A DNA stretch of 64,000 nt from Pleodorina starrii (taxonomy: Eukaryota > Chlorophyta > Chlorophyceae > Chlamydomonadales > Volvocaceae): NCBI GenBank assembly GCA_030267565.1, contig BRXU01000009.1, forward strand, positions 223,501 to 287,500. The letters run 5' to 3'. The first letter of the stretch is position 1. Every line of letters starts with the position of its first letter. A model generated the notes under the pieces. The model was not told the origin of the DNA, did not search any database, and saw nothing but the letters and a program-made list of their open reading frames with translations. The position numbers and the translations under genes are program-made. Below are positions 10,909 through 21,125 of this stretch, piece after piece.

Positions 10909-13859
10909 ATGCCTCCCACATTGCAAGGGACGTTTCATACCTATCGCCCCATCCGTCGACTTGGGCAAGGGGCGTTTGGTGAGGTGAGCAGGTGTAGCGC
11001 CCCTCCCAACCGAAGGTCATTTCGTGAAGAAGGCCTGCTGGCGCGCGCACAGGTGTCATTGGCGTCCGTCCTGGAGACAGGGGATGTCGTCGCGCTGAAG
11101 CGGATCCACATCCGCAACACCTCCGGAATACCCGTTGTCGTCGTGCGCGAGATAAAAGCCCTACAGAGCGTGTCGCACCCAAACGTAGTCGCATTGCTAG
11201 ACGTCTTCCCCAAGGTGGGTCAGTGCATGCCATCGGAGGGGAGGACCGATACAGCTGCTCCCACTGAGCCCTCCCGTCGCCACGCCTAGATTCAACCATC
11301 GCTCCATCGGTCTGCGGGGTGGGGTTCGGACCGTGATAGGGCTCGCCCGAAGCCGCCATGCAATCCTCACCAACTTGTTACGAATCCTGACGGGGCCATC
11401 AGTGGCGCGCGCAATCAGCAATGCCAGGGCGCTGTTGTGCTGCCCACCGCTGTGCCCTCCACTCCCCTCTCCACATGCTTGCTTGCACCCCACGCCCTCG
11501 CGCCACTGTCCACAAACATCGCCTGCACCCCTCAGCACCTCGCCAACCCAAACCTTTCCCCTACTGACTCGGCTGATGCACCCGCGATCCTCATCTGTTC
11601 GGCGCCCCTCGCCCGCCCATACCCCTCAGCACCTCCACGACGGCTTTCATACACCCCCACCGCTCCCCCTCCCCGCTCCCCCTCGCCCCTCCCCGCTCCC
11701 CAATCCCGCTAATATAAACGCAGGGCCAGGCCATCTACCTGGTCCAGGAGTACTGCACCACTGATCTGGCGGCGCTGCTGCGGAGGCTGCCCGCACCCCC
11801 GCCGGAGCGGATCGCCAAGGGCCTTATGCTGCAGCTGTGCCGGGGGCTGGAGGCGCTGCACGCGGAGGGTGAGAGGGACGGGGCGGGGGAAGGAGCGGGG
11901 AGGGAGGGGCGGGGAGGGAGGGAGGGAGGGGGAAGGGCGGGGCGAGGAGGGAGGGAGGGGAGGGAAGGCAAGTAAAGACTGTACTGAAGCGAAGGAATGG
12001 AGTTCACGTCGGCGAACAGACCCAGCATTACCTGCCAGACCCTGCCCACATCCCGGCCTGCCTGCCACCACGACCTGCCCCCCTCCCTACTTCCCCCTTT
12101 GCCTGAGGTTCGTGCTGTTACCCTCCTCCGCCTCCCTCCCTCTCTCCCCGCCTCCCCCTCTCCCTGTCCTCCCTTCCCTCCCTCCCCCGCCTCCCTCCCC
12201 CCTCCCCCCCGTCACCGTTCACGGGCTCCGGCCTATACGTGGATAACCCCCCCAAGGCATCATGCACCGCGACGTGAAGCCCAGCAACACGCTTCTGTCC
12301 GCCTCCGCGGGGGCTGCCAAGCTGGCGGACTGCGGACTGGCCAGACCGCTGGACGGGGGGGAGAGACCCGCATACACACACGCAGTGGCAACCCGGTGGT
12401 ACAGGGCGCCGGAGCTGCTGTACGGCGCCAGGTCGTACGGCCCCGCCGTGGATATCTGGGCGCTGGGCCTGGTCTTTGCGGAGCTGCTGGGTGGGTTGCT
12501 GACTGGCGGGGGTTGGATAGCCCGCGGTGGGGGGGAGGCTGGGAGGCTGGGAACACAGCAGTTCGGGTGGGCAGGGCGCCGTTGCTCGGTGACAGGCAGG
12601 CAGGTAGGCAAGCTGGCCGTGTACACCCCTCCCGGCCCCCGCCCTCGTCCCCCCGCTCCTCGCGCTCCCAGGCCTGTCCCCGCTGATTCCGGGCGACAAC
12701 GACATTGACCAGCTGGGTCGCGTCATCGCCACCCTGGGCAGCATGGAGCCGGTCTGGCCGGGTGTGCGGGAGCTGCCCGACTGGGGCAAGATCGCCTTCC
12801 CGCCCGCGGAGCCGGTGCCGCTGGGGCAGCTGCTGCCGGGGGCCAGCGAGCCGGCGCTGCACTTCCTGGCGCGATTCCTCAGGTGGCTGGGTGTGGGGTC
12901 CAGGGTGGGCGCGGAGTGGGGCTTCGGGGAGGAACCCCGTCGGGCGCAGGACTGGGTGGAAGGAAAGCGGCGGTGCGGGGATGGGGAACTTATCGCTGGA
13001 CATCTTTCGCTGTTGGGGGCTGGGCTGCCTTGGTCGATCTTTCTCGCGGTCCGGTTTGTAAGCTTGCCTCATGAAACCTAACCTGGGGAACTCGGATTCA
13101 GTTGCAAACCTACCAATCCATGGGGGCACACCTGGAGAGCAGCCATCCGAACGCCGCCGCCGTTTAGAGGAAGGCTTGTTTGTTTTGTCGGTTAGCGCCA
13201 GAGCGAGCCGGTGGGGGCAGGGCATTAGGTCTGATGAGTGGCATGGGCGCATGCTGGCACGTGACCCTCCGCAGGCCGCGCACCCTCCCTGCAGCGTGCA
13301 CCTGCAGCCTGCGGCATCCCGGAGATCCCAGTCGTGCCCCACTGACATCTGGTCGAAGCCCTCAAAAACCTCCCCCACATGTTCCCCATGCATGCATGCG
13401 CGCGCGGGCGGGCACGGCCCAGCCATGCAACTCACCCCTCCCTGCACCTCCCCCCTCCCCGCCCAACCGCGCATGCACATGCCCGCCCCTCGTCGCACAT
13501 TGCACGGCGGCAGTTACAACCCCGCCCAGCGCATCACCGCCGCCGAGGCGGTCCGCAGCGACTACCTGTGCAGCCAGCCGCCGCTGCCCGCCGACGAGGC
13601 GGAGATCGGCTGCTGGCTGCTGGGCTGCATGGAGCAGGCGGAGGCGGCCAGCGCGGCACTCAAGGCCGCGGCGGCCAAGAGCGCGCTGGGGGCACACCCG
13701 GTGGTGCAGCTGCAGATGCAGCAGGGGCAGCAGCAGGGGCAGCAGCAGGGGCAGGGACAGGACCGGCCGGCGGAGGCGGAGGCGGAGCTGCAGCGGCGGC
13801 AGCGCCAGCGGCCACCACAGCCGTTGGCGGTGTGCTGGGAGTCTCTGCCGCTGGCGTGA
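10909..13859 (+). CDS. LF2: CDK20/CCRK-type ciliary length kinase (LF2-like)
   Basis: Six exons (10909-10983, 11053-11214, 11724-11868, 12257-12490, 12672-12882, 13514-13859) join in frame to 390 residues. Visible motifs are the Gly loop [13 protein letters not shown] (Lys41), HRDVKPSN (catalytic Asp133), [20 protein letters not shown] in the activation segment, [17 protein letters not shown], and [12 protein letters not shown] near the end of the fold. The [15 protein letters not shown] and GDNDIDQL blocks match the CDK20/CCRK group rather than other CDKs. In Chlamydomonas the CCRK homologue LF2 controls flagellar length, so the same role is inferred here. The magnesium-binding DFG reads DCG (residues 152-154), one base from TTC. 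A Gln-rich tail (GQQQGQQQG) ends the protein. Introns 2 and 3 contain long C-rich tracts. The start is the first ATG, 19 codons before the Gly loop. Confidence 0.9.
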
Positions 13860-13896
13860 CGTGGGTGCCCGAGGGCTCTGCGTTTGCTTGGGTCCA

Positions 13897-14078
13897 GCTG
13901 CTGCCCTGCAGAACCCACCAACCCGCCCAAGGCAGGCCCTCAACTCCTTCCGCTCAACCTGACCACCTGACCGCCCGGGGGTCTACCTTGGCTCTTGGCC
14001 CCTGGCCTGCGCACCCTCCTGAGCAACAGCTCATGCAGGAGAGGCAGCTCGCAAAGCCGTTGGCCCGCACGGATGTCT
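13897..14078 (+). repeat. Dispersed repeat, copy A
   Basis: Starts just past the kinase stop codon. It aligns over about 160-180 bp, with a few gaps, to 17311-17471. Shared blocks include AGCCGTTGGCCCGCACGG, ATGCAGGAGAGGCA and GGCCTGCGCAC. It has no coding potential, and its family is not recognised. Confidence 0.75.
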
Positions 14079-14087
14079 GCCCTGGCC

Positions 14088-14193
14088 GGTCTCCGCTGAT
14101 CCCGCGGAGACGTAGTATGACAATGACCTCCGGGACCGCCGGGCTGCATCGTTCCGTCCGCACAGCCGGTGCCGCTGGGGCAGCCGCTCGGGA
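14088..14193 (+). pseudogene. Degraded partial copy of LF2-like kinase exon 5
   Basis: The segment begins TCTCCGCTGATCCCG and continues GACAATGACC, resembling the start of kinase exon 5 (TGTCCCCGCTGATTCCGGG and GACATTGACC). It then shares an exact 20-base run, AGCCGGTGCCGCTGGGGCAG, with the later part of that exon (about 12809-12828). The middle of the exon is missing and the reading frame is broken, for example by TAG. It looks like a local, internally deleted duplication lying about 1.3 kb from the parent exon. Confidence 0.6.
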
Positions 14194-17100
14194 AGGGGGA
14201 AGTGGGGCGGCGCATCTGGTTGGCGCTTCGGCTTGGCGCCGCCTTACAGCAGGTGAGATTGGTGCGAGGGCTGGGCGGCGTGGCGCGGAAGAGTCGGCAG
14301 AAGGGAAGGGAGAGGAAGCAGGGAGGGGCCGTGGGGAAATGGGTTCAAGAGTGGCGGGCCTAGGTGCAAGTTGGTGCAGGAAGCCGGCTGAAGCTTAGGC
14401 GCGGGATTGCCTGCTGCCTTGGGTAATCTCTTTGGGAGGGCACTGGGTGATCTGGTTGGGGTTGCGGTGTAGGGTTGCTGCGGTCGGCATATCGGAGTTC
14501 ATTACTTGGGAGCGCGGGATTGCGGAACGCTCCAACGCATTTCCCGAGGGAACGAGGTGGAGGGTAGGGGGAGGGTTCCGCAATCGGCGACCTGATTCCG
14601 GCTTGCACCTCCCAGTCCCAACCCGAATTCCTGCCCGCGCAGGTCGCCAGATCGCCATTCGCCTCCTCGTATCTCTCGACACGCGCTGTGGCTCAGTCTG
14701 CAGGGCGCCGGGTCGGGTAGTGGTGGGCCGGGTACGGCACGGTGCGGCGTTCCCGTATTCGAGCCCACCCCACCGGGGTAACGTGGCCGTGTCCCGCCTT
14801 GTGGCCCAGGGCTGACGAGCTCAAGTCCCTAGGGCCTGCCAGTGTTTCTGGGTGTTGTCGTACACTGGCCCCGCTTTCTGCCAAAGCGTGTCCACGCGTC
14901 GAGTAAAACCTCTTCGCCGGGTTCGTGTGTCATGGGGTCCCCGTGCTTAGACACGTGGCTGTTTGCCTCCTGGTGCGTTTTCGTTGCTTGGGCTCATCGG
15001 TATTCACTTTTTACGATGGACCCAGACTCAGACACCCAGAGGGTCGCCCGCTTTGCCTGCTCCCGCCGGAACACGCACGACGGGGATGGGCAGGGGCACC
15101 GGAATATCATCACGTGTGTGTCGGAAGGAAACAGGGCCGGCGGGAACGGTCTCGTGCTCTTGTCGGTCGGGGGTGCACGGCGCGTTGCGGCAGCATCCAG
15201 TCGCCGGTGCCACCTGTAAGCCTGGCCTCGCCGTCAATCGGGCCCAAAGTGGGTGTCGGTCGAGCCCAGTCGATACACGGATCCGCTGGGCATCTTGATG
15301 GACTGAGAACCCACCTGAAGCCACCATCGCGTGCATTGGCCACACGAGCACCAGCGCTTCCGGCGCGGAACGACACGGCGTGCATCGATCCAAGTGGACT
15401 GCGCTGAGACGACTGCGCCCCCCCCTCTCTTACCCACACATCCCACACACACACCAAGCCCACCGCAACGACCGAAACAACAACGCAGCCGAGGCCAGCC
15501 ACCCGGGACGGCCTTGCTTCGCCGTAAACCCATGTCATGGACCGGTCCTGCAGCTGCAGTTGTGTCGTCCTCGCCAGGTGTTCGGCAATCCCGAAGCGCT
15601 GCCAGCCTGCCACATGCTCGCATGCGACGTCGTGGTCACGAAAGGCACAGGCGCCAAAGAAGCCGACCAGCAGCACACGTCGCTTGTGTTCCATACCTGT
15701 AACGCGAGGTCAAGCAACCTGCGCAGCATCTTTGCCAGTAACGGCACAGCACACGATGCCCTAAGGCAGGCAGGACGCAGCGCCCACCCACCAGTTGCCC
15801 CCAGCAGGCCAGCTCGGCCAGCCAGCCAGCTAAACCCCGTTCGGTGTGGCTTGGGGCACGGCCTTTGTAGCCAAGCCGCTTGCAGTCGCATTAGCGATCG
15901 TAAGCTGGTTCGTGCCGAATTACCGAATGGCTGCCGGAGCGCCGCGCGGGTACGAGCAGGCTTCGGTGGGCACTGCGACTGAGGGGGGCTGGACGATTCG
16001 TGTTGTCTGGTCGGGGTGTGCGTCAGTGCTGTCCTGCTCTCCTCCGGTGCAGTGCACGGCCTGCTGGCCGGTTGGCTCCACTCTTCAAGGGTCTGGAGCC
16101 CACTCTAGCAACCACACACACCCGCGACCCAAGCACTGTAAGGCGTAAGGGGCTGAGGTTTGCCTGCTTGAGCCGTGCGCTGCAAGTTTAAGACCGGGGC
16201 ACCCCGACGTCCGCCGGTCTGATGCACCCGGTTCCCAAGATCTTGTAATGGCTATTGACCGGTGGGTAGTTACGGCCGCGCCCTGCCGCGCTTTGGAGCG
16301 GAACCGTCAACACTGTCAGTTAGTAGTGCCTTCAATGTCGTTTAGGACGCATGACACGTGTGGCATATGCCCAACCATCGGTTGCTGAGGACTTGGGTAA
16401 GTGATTCAGGTGGGCGGAGCAGGAAAAAATGGCTTTGGATATGCAGTACGGACATAGGGCGTCATACATTCATACTTACCTGCGCGTGTTCAGATAAGGG
16501 AGTTGGCGCGGCCTTATTACGATTACAATATGTTCCATATGCTCAGTTTCAAGCCCGCATGTACTTCGTAAGGTGATTGACGTGTCGGAAAGGGCCTGGA
16601 AGGGTTCTATATGTGGTAAGGCGCGGACCCAAAAGGTTTTCCGCCGGCTTTTGAAGACGATACTAATGAAGCGACGAAATAAACACGTACCGTTCGTATC
16701 GTGTGGTTGCACGACGGTCGTCGGCACTGTTGCAACCCACCACAACACGCCAAGCTTGTGTGCGTCTTAGGTTTGCATAAATACAAGGCATCTCACGCCA
16801 GTCACTGACATGGCAGGAAAAGCATTTCCATTGAGCTGAGCTGTCAACCCCGCTGTCCTGCAAGCATAATCGGGGCTGGCACTTGACCTCAACTGGGCTC
16901 CAGCCTGCGTGCCCGAAAATCTGCATCTGTTAGCAAAAATGTGTTGTCTGTTGGCTTTGCGTCGCTGTGTCATGCGTGAAGGATAGCGCTCTTGAGAGTG
17001 GCCTTCCTTGGCACATGGCGTCCCTTAGAATCCTGAGCCAGGGCTTCTAGCGCCCGGTCAGTATTCTGTAAGGTGGGACGGGCTAGTAGAAGGTGTAGTG

Positions 17101-17507
17101 TTGAATGGTGCCCGCGCGCACCCTTATACCATTCGTTCTAGAACGTCCTGTGCCAGCTCGGCCAAAAGCCTGAGGCGGCCGCGCCGTCGTACCAAATCGC
17201 TATGGACTCGCAGCACAAGGCCCGCTGTTTGCGCACCTACTGAGAGCGACTGGCGCAATCACTTCTCAAGTATATTCCTTAGTCGACCTCCAATTTCAAG
17301 CTTGCTTGTATAGCTGCCACCGTGCAGAAGCCCGCCCAAAGCAGACCCTCAATTCCTTCCACGCGACCTGACCACCCGGGAATCTACCTTGCTTTTTGGC
17401 CTGCGCACGCTTTTTAGCAACAGCCTATGCAGGAGAGGCAACTCGAGAAGCCGTTGGCCCGCACGGGTCTCTACCAGTCATAAGGGCCTCTCGATCCGGG
17501 TGTACCG
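14194..17507. other. Intergenic; only dispersed repeat copy B recognised
   Basis: About 3.3 kb with scattered small frames on both strands (the largest about 190-200 codons, at 15110-15694 minus and 15380-15982 plus). None has a recognisable motif or supportable splice chain. Repeat copy B lies at its right end. Confidence 0.5.
17311..17471 (+). repeat. Dispersed repeat, copy B
   Basis: Partner of the element at 13897-14078, in the same orientation and about 3.4 kb away. It lacks about 8 and 6 bp relative to copy A at two places. It ends about 37 bp before the start codon of the RRM gene, so it probably forms part of that gene's 5' UTR or promoter. Confidence 0.75.
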
Positions 17508-20500
17508 ATGTCGTCGTCGTCCGTCCCACTGCAGCAGCCCCTGTCGGGCACGGCCGCAGTGCCTATTACAGCTCTTCCTCAGGATGGCTCTGTCATCAAG
17601 ATGAAGGGGCTGCCCTTCAAGGGTGGCAAGGAGGACATCATTAAGTTTTTTGTCGGCTTCACGCTGCGGCCAGACCAGGTTTTCCTGCGCAAGCATCCGG
17701 ACGGCCGCCCTAACGGAGAGGTGCGACTGAATTCTGGCAAGCGGTCAGAGTTTCTTGCTCGGCGGAGGGGAATTGAATGTCAACGTCAACTTTCGCTTGC
17801 TCCGCAGGCTTTCGTGGTGTTCGAGGACAGCGACGAGGCCAGGAGGGCTACTCAGAAGGACCGTGAGACTTTTGGGGAGAAGTTCGGGGACCGCTACGTG
17901 CGGGTTTACCCGACGCTCGATTCGGACATCCCGGATATGCAAGCTGCCGTTGCCCAGGCGCAGCTGCAGGAGCAGTCCCAGGTATGCAAGCAGGTTTATA
18001 AAGGACAATTGCGTGTTGGGACAAGACCATGCATTTTTGATTTTACATCGCATGAAGCGCTTAAGAAAAGCTTGTTCCAGTTACATTTCGCATCACGGTG
18101 TTTTCTTTTCAGGGCTCTGGCAGTCACGGTCACGGAGCTCACTCGGACAGCGTCGTTAAGATCAAGAGCCTGCCTTTTGACGCGACTCAGCTGGACATTA
18201 TTCAGTTCTTTGAGAACTTTAAGCTGAAGCCTAACGGCGTGCAGCTCGTCGTGCGTTCAGACAACAAGCCCACCGGAGAGGTGCGCGTGTTGTTTATTGG
18301 TGTCGGTCTTACGGCTCGGCAGGCTTGAAAAAAGGGTGTCGCGACCCCTGCAGGCCTTCGTGGACTTCGAGACGTCGGAAGAGGCGGCTCGCTCGATCAA
18401 GGAGAAGGACCACAAGGTCTTCTCGGAGAAGTTCGGTGACCGCTACGTTCGCCTCATCCAGGTGCGCGTTGTCCGGAGAACACGTTAGCTGTTGATTTTG
18501 GATGTGCCCATCGCCGGCAGTCGCGTTGCTTCGACCAATTGCAGCTGCATGTTGTAAGGGAAGCTATATCCCAGCAGAATTGCAAGTGATGCGCTGCTAA
18601 CTGACGTATGTTCGTTGTTGGCGCCACCTCGCGCGCCTGCATCTGCACCCGTTTGCGTGCACGCATCTGCGACGGGACGACAGGTTTCGCGCAAGGAGAT
18701 GCAGGCCACGCTCGCCCTCCGGTTTGGCGGGGAGGGCGTCTTGAAGATGAAGGGAATCCCCTTTAAGGCCACGGCCATGGACGTGCGGAAGTTCTTTGCT
18801 GGCTACAAGATCAAGCCGGAGGGCGTCAGCTTCATCATGCACGCCGATGGGCGGCCCACGGGCATGGCGTTCATAGAGTTCGAGACCCCACAGGAGGCGG
18901 TCCGCGCGATGGAGAAGGACCGCGCCAAATTCGGTCCCGAGTATGGGGACAGGTTCTGCATGCTGCAGCTCGTGGGGCGCCACGAAATGGAGAAGGTCAC
19001 GCTGCAGCGGGAGAACGAGAACACGGCCAACAAGCTGCTGGTGAGAACTCTGGACCGAATGTTTGCGTTCTGCCGCGGGGGTGGGGAGGGGCAACGCGCG
19101 CGGTAGTGCAACGCTGCTTGCGCTGACCCGTTTGGAAAGAAGCCCCGACATGAGCTCTGACGTATCCCATTCTCGAGTATTACGCAATGGTATGCAGGAT
19201 TCCTTACCTGCTGGGTTGAACTCCCTTCCCCCTGACAGAACGGCATCAACGTGCTCCAGGCAGCGGCTTACGCGACTCAGGCCGCGCTGAACAACCCAGC
19301 GCTACAGCCCATCCTCATGGCGGGCTCCACTCCGTGGCTCAACCCAATTTACCAAGGCATGGGCCTGGTGAACCCGGGCACGGCGAACCCGGCGGCAGCC
19401 GCAGCGGCACTGGCGAACGCACAGCTGGCGCAGGTCCCCGGAGCCTCGCCCACCGCCCCCATGCTGGACGCGTCGACGTTGTCCGCGGCGACCCATTACG
19501 GTGGGCCCTTGCCCCAAGGTCAGCATTTGTCCGCTCCTTTCTCGACTTGGGACATGGATCTGAGGTGTCGCTGATAGGATCAGACTATGTCTCCACACGC
19601 CGGCGGGCGACCCGTTTGCCACACGTCGGCAATATTGTTGTATTAAGTGATGCGTATGTGCACCTGCAGGACCCCCAGGGCTGGTCAACGGCGGCATGAA
19701 CGCCCTCAGCTTGTTGCAGCAGCAGCATGGGCAGGCGCCCTCGGCCGGGGTCGACCCTTCAACGGCTGGCGGCTGGCCGTTGGATCCGACGGCCGCCGCC
19801 GCGGCGGCGGCCACGAGCAATCTGCAGCTGTTCTACCAGAACGCTGCACCGGCGGACTGGGCCCGCGCCGCCGCTGCAGCCGTCGACCCGAGGTAGGGAC
19901 GGCTGTGGATCGTCGCCTTTGGGCAAGCAGTGTTGGGGCCTGGTGCGCGCGTGCAGGCCTGGAGCCACCCCCGGCAGCACGTCGTTAGAAAGCATGGGAG
20001 GAAAGGGCACGCGCATAAATCGAAATCCATCAACTCGCGCTATCTGGCATGCACCCTGTCCTCAACCCCGCACCAGGCAAGCCGCGTTACGCCCCGCGCT
20101 GCGGGCGCCTACTTCCTGGGCTTGACACGTCAGCGCGCAAGTACGTTTTGCGTCGGATGTCACGCGTTGCGAACGGCCTCCTTTTACATCGGCCATCCCC
20201 GCGTTGCAGCCAAACATGACATTCCTCTTCATGCAAGGGCAAAAAGCTCTCCGCAATCCGCGTTATGGCGGTGGGCGGCTGCTATGAGTTCATTCGGTTC
20301 AGAGCATTGTTGGGTCGCATAACAATTTCTTGTGTCAATGCTTGTTGCAGTTGAACCGTGCGCTCCATAAGCGCGGCCAATGTCCGTCCGCACCGTCTGC
20401 ATCCGTCGCCGTTCTGGAATTGCTTCAGGGTGATGAACGCATCGCTGCCTCCGCTCCCGCTGCTTGCCGCTGCCTCCGCATCCGCTTCGTCGGTTCAGGC

Positions 20501-20859
20501 TGGTACCGGGGCTGGCGGCGGGTTTGGGCGGTATGCCCGTCAACAGCGCCACGCCTCATTCCCTGGCGCTCCCTACGGCTCCGGACTTGACGACGATGAA
20601 GGGAACGGTACCAGCCTCGCAGATACCGGTTGTTTCGGCGCTTGGTAAGCCGCTGGTAGCGCCGGCTCCGCCGTCGCTGCGGCCGCCGTTATACGGCGCA
20701 CCGCTTGTCGGCATTCGCCCCGACGGGGTGTCCCTACCGCCAGCTGCTGCATTGGCTGCGACGGCGACTGCGGGAATGCCGGCTGCCGTGACGATGCCTG
20801 TGGCGGTGGACGATACGGCGGCAGCAGCACTGGCAGTGGCCGGGAGCTCAGTCTTGTGA
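17508..20859 (+). CDS. Three-RRM RNA-binding protein of the hnRNP F/H-ESRP type
   Basis: Eight exons (17508-17720, 17808-17981, 18113-18280, 18354-18461, 18684-19040, 19239-19518, 19670-19892, 20499-20859) join in frame to 627 residues. There are three quasi-RRMs at about residues 29-108, 142-221 and 239-316. Their first strands read VIKMKGLPF, VVKIKSLPF and VLKMKGIPF, each followed by a helix with FF and a second motif AFV(V/D)FE or AFIEFE. This motif order and the GLPF signature fit hnRNP H/F and ESRP/Fusilli proteins, which bind G-rich RNA and regulate splicing. In each of the first two RRMs an intron falls at the same place, after GE and before AFV, so the domains probably arose by duplication. 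The C-terminal half is Ala/Pro/Leu-rich low-complexity sequence. The acceptor of the last exon is a choice: 20499 keeps the longest frame, while an AG at 20428 would give a different, shorter tail. Exon 7 also reaches an in-frame stop at 19896 if unspliced. Confidence 0.88.
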
Positions 20860-21120
20860 TCAGCAGACGTGGCGTGCTGGGAGCTGTGACGTCGGGGCTG
20901 AGACTTCCATGGCGCATGGCTGCAAGGGTATGCAGCGATTCAACCACGTGGCTCTGGATGCTCTGCCCATTTGGGTTTCTAAGCATGGGTCCTTAATACG
21001 TCGGGTTAATGGTTGCGTTTTTCTAGTGGAGGGTGTTGATATTTGAAAGGTAGCAGACGGAGTTCTATTGACGTCGTGGAGCCGCTCCTCTTTCCTTTCC
21101 TCGTCCCCTCCTGTCGTCAA

Positions 21121-21125
21121 TGTAA
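21121..21125 (+). terminator. TGTAA polyadenylation signal of the RRM gene
   Basis: TGTAA 262 bp after the predicted stop codon. Its distance supports 20859 as the true end of the coding region rather than the earlier stop at 19896. Confidence 0.5.

Noticed and set aside
20429..20648. Alternative last-exon frame of the RRM gene starting at 20429
   Set aside because: Kept only as an alternative. The acceptor at 20498 has the better preceding C/T-rich tract and gives the longer frame with a well-placed TGTAA downstream.
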